From the NCBI GenBank assembly GCA_958295785.1, contig OY282377.1, forward strand, positions 1,316,394-1,380,393: a stretch of 64,000 bases of DNA, in the 5' to 3' direction. This DNA comes from an uncultured Latescibacterota bacterium (GTDB lineage: Bacteria > Latescibacterota > UBA2968). Positions 8,372 to 15,757 of this stretch are shown in pieces. The number at the start of each line of letters is the position of its first letter. The stretch's first letter is position 1. The notes beneath the pieces were generated by a model. That model had not been told where the DNA came from, did no database searches, and saw only the letters and a program-made list of their open reading frames with translations. The position numbers and the translations under genes are program-made.

Positions 8372-9244
8372 TTATGCGGATACGCAATCCCACGCTGTCA
8401 GCCCCAACAACTTCTCGCCCAATGCGGTCAATTTCGCGGGCTTTTGCGTTTTGTGCTCCCAATCCCTCGGATCGCCCGGCCAGCGCGGCGTGGGCCTGCA
8501 CGCTCGCCAGGCCTGCACGCGCTCTTGCCGTTCGGCCTCACTGCGTCCCTCTGCGGGCGACATCGCAATGTATTGCGCCAAGCGGGGCCTGTCCGAGCGG
8601 TTGTGTCCATTGCCGTGCGCCAGCAACCGATGCCAAATCAACAAATCCCCGGCTTTGCCCGGAATGGATTTCACTTCCAAACCATCCAAATTTGGACGCC
8701 GCGGATCGCGATCCGCCGGTTGGGTCTCGACCCAGTCTTTAAAAAGATTGTGGAACCCCGGCACGCACTGAAACCCGCCTTGGTCCGCCGATGTATCCGT
8801 CAAATACAACACCCCTTGCACGCCAAACGGCACGTTGGGCACAGACGTATCCGTATCCCAGTGGATCATCCCTTCATTTTGCCAATCGGGTTTATCCGGG
8901 CGCGAAGGCGGTTTCATATTCGCGCGATCCAGCGACACCCACAATTTTTCCGTGCCCCAAATCTCGGAAAACGCCCGATGCACGCGGGGATACTGTCGGT
9001 TATTCCACAGGGCTTGGTGCTGATAAATTTCCACCATCCCGGACGCCGCAATCATCGAACACGGGTTGCCTCGCGTATAGGGTTTGTACTTATACCAATC
9101 CTCTGGATCCCGGGGATCCATATCCAAAAACTCCCAAACCGCCCCCACTATCGCATCCAGATTTTCCTGCGGCACGGCGTTGTGAATCACCACGTACCCG
9201 TTTTCGTGCCAAAAGTCCCAATCCCGCTGACTCAAAACCGACAT
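8372..9244 (-). CDS. Phytanoyl-CoA dioxygenase (PhyH) family protein
   Basis: A 290-residue Fe(II)/2-oxoglutarate-dependent oxygenase of the PhyH superfamily, which hydroxylates small organic substrates in the cytoplasm. The metal-binding triad is visible as H-x-D in MIHWDTDTS and the distal His in LLAHGNGHNRSDRPRLA, whose following Arg is the expected 2-oxoglutarate ligand. The N-terminus FWHENGYVVIHNAV is the usual opening of the fold. A C-terminal tail of about 60 residues, rich in Arg/Trp/Pro, extends beyond the core. AAAAGGAGAACAGCA precedes the ATG. Its substrate cannot be deduced; two other PhyH proteins occur in the window but are not close copies. Confidence 0.85.
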   Translation of the reverse strand: MSVLSQRDWDFWHENGYVVIHNAVPQENLDAIVGAVWEFLDMDPRDPEDWYKYKPYTRGNPCSMIAASGMVEIYQHQALWNNRQYPRVHRAFSEIWGTEKLWVSLDRANMKPPSRPDKPDWQNEGMIHWDTDTSVPNVPFGVQGVLYLTDTSADQGGFQCVPGFHNLFKDWVETQPADRDPRRPNLDGLEVKSIPGKAGDLLIWHRLLAHGNGHNRSDRPRLAQYIAMSPAEGRSEAERQERVQAWRACRPTPRWPGDPRDWEHKTQKPAKLTALGEKLLGLTAWDCVSA

Positions 9245-9329
9245 TGCTGTTCTCCTTTTCCAAAGTTAAAAAATAGCAAACCGCCCCGGTCCTGTTGCGG
9301 CTTGTCGAAATCAAACCCCAACCCACAAT

Positions 9330-9654
9330 CTAACCAGCCTGTCTCGTCGCGTCCAAGAGGTCCGGGAGGTCGGTCTGGATGATGTCCCAGATAACCGTGA
9401 ATCACGCGGTTTCGCGTTCCTATGATGCTGCGCCATTGGATACCCGGATACGCCTCGCGTACCTCATTTGGAACATGAGTTGCCGCCTCGCCGATGAGTT
9501 CCAAATTGCGTAGAATTGCATCGTAGGTACGATCATCGGCGAGGAACGCATCGTGGTCCATTCCCTCTGTGTAGGACAGAATTTTTTCGCCAAAGTTGAT
9601 CATGTCCCGAATGTAGAAATCCCAGGTTCGTCCGCCAGAGTCCGCATCAAACAT
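9330..9654 (-). pseudogene. HepT-type toxin (HEPN RNase-like), frameshifted by an internal deletion
   Basis: From the ATG at 9654 the frame gives a HepT/DUF86 helical protein: WDFYIRDMINFGEKILSYTEG, LELIGEAATHVP, and the RX4HXY active-site motif in RNRVIHGYL. Straight after it the family's ending is found one frame over: VIWDIIQTDLPDLLDATRQAG followed by a stop at 9330-9332. The residues normally linking HGY to the WD segment (about seven) are missing. The junction lies between the similar words GGTTAT and GTTATC, suggesting a small slippage deletion. As it stands the reading frame runs on with unrelated residues to 9232. The active-site motif is intact but the fold end is lost. Confidence 0.72.
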
Positions 9655-9937
9655 GGACAGCCTCCCGGTCGATATGGGGACGTAGTTCTGCCCGCAGTGC
9701 CTTGTCAGTGACCAAGTCAACTTGGCGGTTCAGCAGGTCTTCGATGTAGAACTGCACGCCAAAATATCGCTTGGAGGTCGCCGGGCCGTCGAAACGCACC
9801 AGAATGTCAACATCGCTGTCTGCGGCGGCTTGGTCGCGGGCGAAAGAGCCAAAGAGGGCGAGTTCCGCAATGCCAAAGCGTTGCGACAGGGTCGCCTTGT
9901 GTGCTCTTAGGCGTGTCAATACCTCATCTCTGTCCAT
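9647..9937 (-). CDS. MntA-type nucleotidyltransferase antitoxin
   Basis: A 96-residue minimal nucleotidyltransferase with the signature GSFARDQAAADSDVDILV (GSxA...SDxDxxV), where the two Asp residues bind metal. Proteins of this type (MntA) inactivate the HepT toxin by attaching AMP units near its active site. The stop overlaps the HepT start by eight bases, the normal layout of the pair. AAAGGAG is placed well before the ATG. Since its partner is damaged, this antitoxin may now have no target. Confidence 0.82.
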   Translation of the reverse strand: MDRDEVLTRLRAHKATLSQRFGIAELALFGSFARDQAAADSDVDILVRFDGPATSKRYFGVQFYIEDLLNRQVDLVTDKALRAELRPHIDREAVHV

Positions 9938-10046
9938 TGCAACTCCTTTTTATTTTTCCGTTGTCCATTGTCACAAAGCAGTATAACCACCCCGGCCGGC
10001 TCCGCGCTACTGTTTTCTTGGCGGGCGCGAGTTTGGGTTTTGCACG

Positions 10047-10083
10047 AAAAAAGGCCATGAGGTTTGTTTCCTCACGACCTTTT
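10047..10083 (-). terminator. Terminator after tRNA-Glu
   Basis: On the minus strand AAGGTCGTGAGG pairs with CCTCATGGCCTT (10081-10070 with 10062-10051), using G-T wobbles, and ends in a run of T. It starts ten bases past the tRNA 3' end. Confidence 0.75.
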
Positions 10084-10093
10084 GTGATATTTT

Positions 10094-10169
10094 TGGTGAC
10101 CCCGAGGGGAGTCGAACCCCCGTCTCCAGAGTGAGAGTCTGGTGTCCTAGGCCACTGAACGACGGGGTC
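10094..10169 (-). tRNA. tRNA-Glu (anticodon CTC), CCA encoded
   Basis: Read from 10169, the acceptor GACCCCG pairs with CGGGGTC. The D arm contains AGTGGCCTAGGAC. The anticodon arm CCAGA / TCTGG holds the loop CTCTCAC, giving CTC. The T loop reads TTCGACT, and the encoded CCA ends at 10094. The variable region GAC and overall layout are those of bacterial tRNA-Glu. Confidence 0.95.
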
Positions 10170-10189
10170 ACCCAAATGCGATGGCGAAG

Positions 10190-10218
10190 AACCTAACAAA
10201 GTCCGATCATTTTGTCAA
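10190..10218 (-). promoter_or_regulatory. Promoter for tRNA-Glu, overlapping the end of the hydrolase gene
   Basis: On the minus strand TTGACA (10218-10213), a 17-base gap and TAGGTT (10195-10190) precede the tRNA by about 20 bases. The -35 box lies inside the last codons of the beta-lactamase-like gene, so the tRNA promoter is embedded in coding sequence. Confidence 0.6.
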
Positions 10219-11457
10219 GTTCGTCTCAAGGGCTTCATAGACCAGCGGCTGAAAATGTCGCGTGACATTGCCCGACCCGCGCAGTTGCGTCCACACCATT
10301 GAAATCATCTCGTTTTGCGGATCGATCCAGAAATGGGTTTTGGCAATGCCCGACCAATAGTACGTCCCATTGTTGTCCATCCATTCGGTCTCGGTTTCAT
10401 CGACAATGACGGCGAACCCATAGCCAAAGCCGTCGCTCTTGCGCTGGCGGTGGCGATAGGGCGCGGTCTCGGGCAGGTGGTTGGCGGTCATGAGGTGGAC
10501 GGTTTCGGGTTTCAAGATGCGCGTGCCGTACAATTCCCCGCCATTGTGCAACATCTGGGCAAAGCGGAGATAATCGCGTGCGGTGCTCACCAATCCACCG
10601 CCGCCGGACGCCCACGCGCCTCGCCGCGTATTGCTCTGCATGTTGCGCGGTTCGAGTTTGCCATCCCTTTTTCGATAAAGCGTTGCCAAGCGGTGGCGCT
10701 TTTCTTCTGGCACGTAAAAACCCGTGTCGAACATGTCCAAAGGCGCGAAAATGCGTTGCGAGAAAAATTCCCCCAAGGACATGCCCGAGGCGACCTCGAC
10801 CACGCGTCCGAGGATATCGGTGGAGACGCTGTAAACCCAGCGGGTGCCGGGCTGAAAACGCAGGGGCAACCGCGCGACCTTTCGGGCAAATGCGGCGTTT
10901 GATTGGGACGAAAACAGGTTTGCAGCGCGGTAGAGCGTATCCACAGGCGTTTGCCCAAAACTGCCATAGGTCAGTCCAGAGGTGTGCGAGAGCAAGTCCG
11001 CGAGGGTTATCGCGCGCGCAAGCGGCACGAGAATGGGATTTTGCGATCCGCCACCTGCATAGACTTTTGTTTTTGCAAATTCCGGGATAAATTTGGACAC
11101 GGGATCGTCCAATTTGAGTTTGCCGTCTTCGCAGAGCATCATGATCGCGACGCTGGTGATGGGCTTGGTCATGGAATAGATGCGAAACAGGGCGTCCTCG
11201 GTCATGGGTTTGGACGATGCGAGGTCGCTAAAACCCGCGGTTTGGAGATGGACAATTTTGCCTTTTCTGGCAATGAGCGTCAGAATGCCCGCGAATTTCC
11301 CCGAATCGACCAGAGCCTGCATTGCCGGTTGGATTTTCCCCAGGCGTTCTGCGGACACCCCCACTTCTGCGGGGTCGGCATGGGGAATTTCTGTGGCGAA
11401 GATGGGATGGTATAACAGACAAACAGCGAGCAACGTGTTTTGCAAAAAGCGCGTCAT
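10207..11457 (-). CDS. Serine hydrolase of the beta-lactamase / esterase (class C-like) family, secreted
   Basis: A 416-residue protein with signal peptide MTRFLQNTLLAVCLLYHPIFA. The catalytic S-x-x-K is SMTK (Ser95, Lys98). The second motif region is WVYSVSTDILG (Tyr-Ser-Val rather than Tyr-x-Asn). The family includes class C beta-lactamases, D-aminopeptidases and EstB-like esterases, and relatives of this length are mostly periplasmic esterases or peptidases, so antibiotic resistance should not be assumed. The start at 11457 is preferred over the upstream one at 11523 because CAGGAGA stands about nine bases before it and it begins a proper signal peptide. The gene stands alone between two tRNA-linked segments. 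Confidence 0.83.
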   Translation of the reverse strand: MTRFLQNTLLAVCLLYHPIFATEIPHADPAEVGVSAERLGKIQPAMQALVDSGKFAGILTLIARKGKIVHLQTAGFSDLASSKPMTEDALFRIYSMTKPITSVAIMMLCEDGKLKLDDPVSKFIPEFAKTKVYAGGGSQNPILVPLARAITLADLLSHTSGLTYGSFGQTPVDTLYRAANLFSSQSNAAFARKVARLPLRFQPGTRWVYSVSTDILGRVVEVASGMSLGEFFSQRIFAPLDMFDTGFYVPEEKRHRLATLYRKRDGKLEPRNMQSNTRRGAWASGGGGLVSTARDYLRFAQMLHNGGELYGTRILKPETVHLMTANHLPETAPYRHRQRKSDGFGYGFAVIVDETETEWMDNNGTYYWSGIAKTHFWIDPQNEMISMVWTQLRGSGNVTRHFQPLVYEALETNLTK

Positions 11458-11523
11458 GTGATCTTCTCCTGACAAAATAAAGAGGCGACAGTGCGAGGGG
11501 TCACCTCCTCGAAAAATGAACAC

Positions 11524-11811
11524 TTACCGATACACATCGCGGCGGTGGCCTATTTCCATGACGAGTACAACGAGAATATCATCTCGAATTTCGCAAATAA
11601 TGCGATATGCACCGACGCGGATTCTATAGCGGTCGGGAAATCTTTTGCGTTTGATACACCTAGATGGGCGAGGTTCTGTTCCCAAGGCATCAATATGGGG
11701 TTGGATTCGGTGTTGAACCTGGGAGGATAATTTTAAGAATTGTCTGCGTGAACGGCGCGTGAAGTTGATTGTGTAAGCTACAATCCGATTTCTTTTTTGA
11801 TTTTTTTCCAT
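11524..11811 (-). CDS. RelE/ParE-type toxin
   Basis: A basic 95-residue protein with the RelE/ParE fold signature: YTINFTRRSRRQFLKL, the middle helix QHRIQPHIDAL, the strand YRIRVGAYRIICEI and the ending VMEIGHRRDVYR. Members either cleave mRNA on the ribosome (RelE) or block gyrase (ParE); which applies here is not visible. Its start overlaps the antitoxin gene by 34 bases. The shorter homologous core begins near VAYTINF, so translation may begin a few codons later, but no better start codon is available. Confidence 0.78.
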   Translation of the reverse strand: MEKNQKRNRIVAYTINFTRRSRRQFLKLSSQVQHRIQPHIDALGTEPRPSRCIKRKRFPDRYRIRVGAYRIICEIRDDILVVLVMEIGHRRDVYR

Positions 11812-12041
11812 GGAATGGGTTGTTTCCCTGTTCGTTCCATTTCTTTCAATGCATGATCGGCTGCTCGGTTATCGATCACATCTTCCAAAAATTGAAAAAT
11901 TTCTTCCTCCGGGATACCCTGTTTTCGCGCTTTATCAACCGCACTTTCAAATGCTTCCCAAAGTTCTCTTTGTACGTTTTCTGGCTTCTTGGCGATTGTC
12001 GGACAGGATAGGGGTACATCAATGCAAATCGAAGCGGTCAT
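11778..12041 (-). CDS. Putative antitoxin partner of the RelE/ParE-type toxin
   Basis: An 87-residue protein directly upstream of and overlapping the toxin. It is helical and charged (WEAFESAVDKARKQGIPEEEIFQFLEDVIDNRAADHALKEME in part) and ends PWKKIKKEIGL. That ending resembles the toxin-wrapping tail PWEEIKxELG of RelB-like antitoxins. The assignment rests mainly on gene order and size; the DNA-binding part is not recognisable. Confidence 0.58.
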   Translation of the reverse strand: MTASICIDVPLSCPTIAKKPENVQRELWEAFESAVDKARKQGIPEEEIFQFLEDVIDNRAADHALKEMERTGKQPIPWKKIKKEIGL

Positions 12042-12146
12042 CGCGAGAGAATGCTACAAAGTCATTCCATTAAGTCCGGCGGCCTGAACCGCCTCCCACA
12101 CATCCTTTAAGCACGATGGCCTCGTTCAATTTTGAAGTCACACATC

Positions 12147-12182
12147 AAAAAAGGGTTACACCGTTGCGATGCAACCCTTTTT
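12147..12182 (-). terminator. Terminator after tRNA-Arg
   Basis: On the minus strand AAAAAGGGTT pairs with AACCCTTTTTT around a loop that itself contains GTTGC-GCAAC. It begins eight bases past the tRNA 3' end. Confidence 0.85.
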
Positions 12183-12189
12183 CCGCGTC

Positions 12190-12266
12190 TGGTGCGGACG
12201 CCAGGATTCGAACCCGGAACCGTCTGATCCGTAGTCAGGTGCTCTATCCAGTTGAGCTACGTCCGC
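12190..12266 (-). tRNA. tRNA-Arg (anticodon ACG), CCA encoded
   Basis: Read from 12266, GCGGACG pairs with CGTCCGC. The D arm is GCTC...GAGC with AACTGGATA. The anticodon loop CTACGGA gives ACG (decodes CGN through inosine), and the T loop reads TTCGAAT. The anticodon stem CCTGA / TCAGA has a C-A mismatch at its outermost pair (27-43). The encoded CCA ends at 12190. Confidence 0.94.
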
Positions 12267-12313
12267 AAAAATCAGGTCTTGAGCACCTTGCAATGCAACA
12301 TGCAAGGCCACCA

Positions 12314-12341
12314 AAGATAGCAAAAGCGCGAAACATGTCAA
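12314..12341 (-). promoter_or_regulatory. Promoter for tRNA-Arg with a leader hairpin
   Basis: On the minus strand TTGACA (12341-12336), 16 bases, then TATCTT (12319-12314). Between the start site and the tRNA a perfect hairpin CCTTGCA / TGCAAGG spans about 12284-12306, probably removed during 5' processing. Confidence 0.68.
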
Positions 12342-12423
12342 GCGCAAAGGCGATTTTGGGTTGCTCTCGGAGGGGGAATGTATGATTATGGATAAAGTGC
12401 AACGTGCAGATAGGGAGTTGATT

Positions 12424-13569
12424 ATGAACATCCAAACCCAACTCATCCACGCAGGTGAGGAAACCAAAGCACACGATGGCGCAGTCGCGTTGCCCGTGTT
12501 TCAGAGTGCCACGTTTGAACATCGCGGGGATACACCTTACGACGAGATCAAATACGCACGCCTGAACAACACCCCCAATCACAGGGTTTTGCACGAGAAA
12601 TTGGCGCGGATTGCAGGCGGGGAAGCGGCATTGGTCACGGCGTCTGGGATGGCGGCGATCACCACCGCGCTGCTGACCGTGCTGAAAAAGGGCGATCACC
12701 TGTTGGCGCAAAACTGTCTCTACGGCGGAACGCACTCCTTTTTGACGCACGACATCGGTGACTTTGGCATCGATGTGGATTTTGTTCCGGGCAATGAACC
12801 GGAGGCGTGGGAGAAGCTCATGCGTCCCGAAACGCGGGCCATTTACGTGGAGACCATGAGCAATCCCCTACTCGAAGTCGCCGATCTCCCGGGCGTTGTC
12901 GCGTTTGCCCGCGCCCATGGACTCGTTTCGCTGATCGACAACACCTTTGCGTCGCCCGTGAATTTTCGGCCCTTGGAACTGGGCTTTGACCTGTCGTTGC
13001 ACAGTTGCACAAAATATTTGAATGGGCATTCGGATATCGTGGCGGGTTGTGTGATTGGCGCGTGCGATTGGGTGACTCGGATAAGGCACCGTTTGAATCT
13101 CATGGGCGGGTGTTTGGATCCGCACGCCTGTTTTCTGCTGTTGCGCGGGATGAAAACCCTGTGGCTGCGCGTGCAAAAGCAAAATGAAAACGCGCGGGCA
13201 TTGGCCTCGTTTTTGGCCGCGCATCCGGCGGTGTTGCGCGTGAATTACCCGGGGTTGTCCTGCCATCCGCAACGCGAGCGGGCAAACGCGCTGTTTGACG
13301 GGTGTGGCGGGGTGTTGAGTTTCGAGGTGCGGGGCGATAGCCGCATCGCTGACCGCGTGATCGCGCGATTGCAACTGCCCATTTCCGCGCCGAGCCTGGG
13401 CGGGGTCGAAACCCTGATCACGCGCCCCGTTCAAACATCCCATGCGGGATTGAGCACCGAGGAGCGAGAAGCCGCGGGGATTTCCGATGGGTTGATTCGC
13501 GTGGCAGTCGGCATTGAAGCCGCAGCGGACTTGTGCGCGGATTTTGAGCGGGCTTTACGAGGTGTTTAG
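12424..13569 (+). CDS. Cys/Met metabolism PLP-dependent enzyme (cystathionine gamma-synthase / gamma-lyase family)
   Basis: A 381-residue type I-fold PLP enzyme of trans-sulfuration or methionine degradation. Visible motifs are the phosphate-binding region SGMAAIT, YVETMSNPLLEVADLP, the cofactor Asp in LIDNTFASP, and the Schiff-base lysine K197 in SCTKYLNGHSD, followed by LITRPVQTSHAGLS near the C-terminus. The family contains synthases, beta- and gamma-lyases that motifs alone do not separate. The start at 12424 is supported by AGGGAG six bases upstream; an in-frame ATG 42 bases earlier lacks such spacing. The tRNA-Arg promoter fires the other way just upstream. No riboswitch-like fold was recognised in the leader. 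Confidence 0.87.
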   Translation: MNIQTQLIHAGEETKAHDGAVALPVFQSATFEHRGDTPYDEIKYARLNNTPNHRVLHEKLARIAGGEAALVTASGMAAITTALLTVLKKGDHLLAQNCLYGGTHSFLTHDIGDFGIDVDFVPGNEPEAWEKLMRPETRAIYVETMSNPLLEVADLPGVVAFARAHGLVSLIDNTFASPVNFRPLELGFDLSLHSCTKYLNGHSDIVAGCVIGACDWVTRIRHRLNLMGGCLDPHACFLLLRGMKTLWLRVQKQNENARALASFLAAHPAVLRVNYPGLSCHPQRERANALFDGCGGVLSFEVRGDSRIADRVIARLQLPISAPSLGGVETLITRPVQTSHAGLSTEEREAAGISDGLIRVAVGIEAAADLCADFERALRGV

Positions 13570-13596
13570 TGCGAATCGACGAATCAGCGGAGCGGG

Positions 13597-13688
13597 CAAC
13601 TGGCCGGTGAACGGGCTTGAGAGGCAGTCCGTTGTACCCCATTGCTCAGGCCAGTTCATCTCCGGCACGGAGTACAACTACAGCAACA
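13597..13688. repeat. Copy of the second palindromic repeat family (AACTGGCC form)
   Basis: AACTGGCC and GGCCAGTTCATC face each other across about 60 bases, with GTTGTACCCC between. Related copies occur at 18253, 19121 and 24976. It occupies the gap between the PLP enzyme and the nitrilase, which otherwise holds only the ribosome site region of the latter. Confidence 0.6.
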
Positions 13689-13734
13689 GTCTATCGAAGC
13701 ATGTAGTGAGTTGAAAAAAAAAAGGCTAAACAAT

Positions 13735-14556
13735 ATGAATGTTCGAGCCAAAATTGGAATGCTCAAGGCCATGCCGAAAAAGTGGGATGTCGCGGAAAAT
13801 TGGGCCTTGTTTGAACGACAATTTGAGGCGCACGCGGGCGATGTGGATGTGTTTGTCACGCCGGAATGTTTTTTGGATGGGTACGCGGTGACAGAGGCCG
13901 ATTGGACCGCGGCGCGCTTTGCCCAAGTGGCACAGGATGTGCGCGAGAGCGGGTACATTCGGCAGGTGTGCGAAATGGCGCGTGCATCCCAAACGCATGT
14001 GGTTTTTGGATTTACCGAAAAACGGACGGAGTGTTTTTACAACGCGGCCATTTTGGTGAACCGCGCTGGAAAAATTGTGGGGACTTACTACAAGACGCAT
14101 TTGCAGGCGCACGATCACCGCTTTGCAAGAGGGAACGCCCTGCCCGTGTTTGACTTGGATGTCGGAACGGTCGGGATGGTAATTTGTGCGGATCGCCGAT
14201 GGCCCGAGTCGATTCGCACGCTGCGCCTGAAGGGCGCGAAAATCTGTTTGATGCCGACTTATGGCATGTGGCACGAAGACAATGAGTGGTGGATGCGGAC
14301 GCGGTCTTACGAAAATCAGATGTTTGTGTGTTTTACGCATCCCAATGTGGCGTTGATCACGGATCCGCGCGGCAAGGTGGCGGCAAAATTGCAATCGAAC
14401 GTGCCCGATGTGTTGATCCACGAGGTCGATCTAAAAGATGTATCAGACGAAAATCATCTGAACAATCGACGCCCCGAACTCTATGGGGTCATCGCCGAGG
14501 TGGATCACAAATCGCGGCAACCCGAATTTTTGTCTCCGAGATATGGAGGGCAGTGA
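13735..14556 (+). CDS. Carbon-nitrogen hydrolase (nitrilase superfamily)
   Basis: A 273-residue amidase/nitrilase-type enzyme. The Glu-Lys-Cys triad is present: Glu44 in VTPECFLDG, Lys120 in YYKTHLQAHDH and Cys151 in GMVICADRRWPES. It would hydrolyse an amide or nitrile bond in a small cytoplasmic substrate. The open frame extends upstream to 13642 through repeat DNA; the ATG at 13735 is where homology to the family begins. The Gfo/Idh/MocA gene follows after three bases, so the two are surely co-transcribed and may act on one substrate. Confidence 0.86.
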   Translation: MNVRAKIGMLKAMPKKWDVAENWALFERQFEAHAGDVDVFVTPECFLDGYAVTEADWTAARFAQVAQDVRESGYIRQVCEMARASQTHVVFGFTEKRTECFYNAAILVNRAGKIVGTYYKTHLQAHDHRFARGNALPVFDLDVGTVGMVICADRRWPESIRTLRLKGAKICLMPTYGMWHEDNEWWMRTRSYENQMFVCFTHPNVALITDPRGKVAAKLQSNVPDVLIHEVDLKDVSDENHLNNRRPELYGVIAEVDHKSRQPEFLSPRYGGQ

Positions 14557-14559
14557 ACT

Positions 14560-15609
14560 GTGTATCGCATTGGACTGATTGGCAACCGGGCGCATCAGAA
14601 TGTTTATGGCCCGATTTGGCAAGAGCGAGATGATTGTGAGATTGTGGCCGCAGCCGAGCATCAGGTGGAAAAGGGCAGGGCACTGTCTCGGCTCTACGGC
14701 CTTGAGGTGGCGCGGGAATACGACGCGGTTCTGGAAAACCCGACTGTGGATATCGCGTCTATTTGCACGGATTTTTATCTCAAGCGCACCCTGATCAAAA
14801 AGGCACTATCATGCGGCAAGCATGTGCTGGTTGACAAAGCGATTGCGCGAACCGTCGTCGAAGCCAGAGAAATTGCCGATGCTGTCGCGCGTGCATCCAG
14901 CAAGGTGGCACTGGCGTATCCCACGCGGTTTTCCCCGCCGATGCTGAGACTCAAAAAGGCCCTTGACCAGAGAGAATACGGATGTATTTCAGCGTATGCC
15001 CACAACAGCGTGAAGCAATTTGCCGGCGATCTGATGGAATATGTGAGCTATCCGACGCCGGCCGTGCAAAATGGCGGGGGTGAGTTGATGAATTTGGGCA
15101 GCCATGCCGTGGACAATTTGCTCTGGCTTTTTGGGATGCCAAACCGGGTGAGTTGTCAGGTGCAAAATGTGTACTTTGAGGAATACAGGCCATTCGGCAC
15201 AGAAGATATCGCCACGCTCTGGTGCGAATATCCCCATTTTACGGCGACGCTGACAGTGGGACGGTCGAAGGCGAACCGCGAAGATGCCATGTTCGATTGT
15301 GTCAATCTAACGGGCGAGGGCGCGTGGGTCCAGGTGGATCGCTTCGGTTATGCTGTCAATGGCGCGGCGGTCGATATACCGCAAATCAAAGCCACCGGCG
15401 CGGCTGGGTGTGTCGCGCATCTCATCGACTGTATTGAACGCGACGCCGCGCCCGTGACCAGCGCGGAAAATGGCCTGTCCGTCGCCCTGCTGACGACGGC
15501 GGCCTATCAAGCCGCGCATACAGGCAAAGCGGTCGCATTGCCCTTGCAAGACGAACGCCATCCCCTCATTGATGCAGCGGATCATGTGATTGATCGTTTT
15601 CTGGATTGA
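14560..15609 (+). CDS. Gfo/Idh/MocA family oxidoreductase with unusual DKA in place of EKP
   Basis: A 349-residue protein starting at GTG, with GGAGG about ten bases upstream inside the end of the nitrilase gene. The N-terminal NAD(P)-binding domain opens YRIGLIGNRAHQNVYGP and the C-terminal alpha/beta domain contains GGGELMNLGSHAVDNLLWLFG. The family's E-K-P motif, whose Lys takes part in catalysis, appears as VDKAIAR: the Lys is kept but Glu and Pro are replaced. The dinucleotide-binding loop is also not the canonical GxGxxG. It may therefore be a divergent dehydrogenase or a non-catalytic member. It forms a tight operon with the nitrilase. Confidence 0.84.
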   Translation: MYRIGLIGNRAHQNVYGPIWQERDDCEIVAAAEHQVEKGRALSRLYGLEVAREYDAVLENPTVDIASICTDFYLKRTLIKKALSCGKHVLVDKAIARTVVEAREIADAVARASSKVALAYPTRFSPPMLRLKKALDQREYGCISAYAHNSVKQFAGDLMEYVSYPTPAVQNGGGELMNLGSHAVDNLLWLFGMPNRVSCQVQNVYFEEYRPFGTEDIATLWCEYPHFTATLTVGRSKANREDAMFDCVNLTGEGAWVQVDRFGYAVNGAAVDIPQIKATGAAGCVAHLIDCIERDAAPVTSAENGLSVALLTTAAYQAAHTGKAVALPLQDERHPLIDAADHVIDRFLD

Positions 15610-15666
15610 GATATGCGAATCAACGGAACGAGGTACACATCTACGAAGCGGTAGGGTGGCCTTTTG

Positions 15667-15693
15667 GGGCGGGCACGGGGGCGCCGCCCCTGC
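15667..15693. repeat. Single palindromic unit, GGGCGG / CCGCCC form
   Basis: A 27-base unit of the 5119 repeat family in which the stem bases read GGGCGG...CCGCCC instead of GGGCGA...TCGCCC, so pairing is kept. It lies between two Gfo/Idh/MocA genes. Confidence 0.75.
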
Positions 15694-15757
15694 GTTTCTA
15701 TTGGGCGGGATTCTTCTATTCGCGTTTTTTGTCGTGTATTCTGACTGGAGGAACACC

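Noticed and set aside
10207-11457. Antibiotic-resistance beta-lactamase
   Set aside because: The S-x-x-K fold is shared by esterases and peptidases and the second motif is Tyr-Ser-Val, so resistance cannot be claimed from the sequence.
12267-12423. SAM or other riboswitch ahead of the Cys/Met enzyme
   Set aside because: The only clear hairpin (about 12284-12306) belongs to the leader of the divergent tRNA-Arg, and no riboswitch core motif was recognised.
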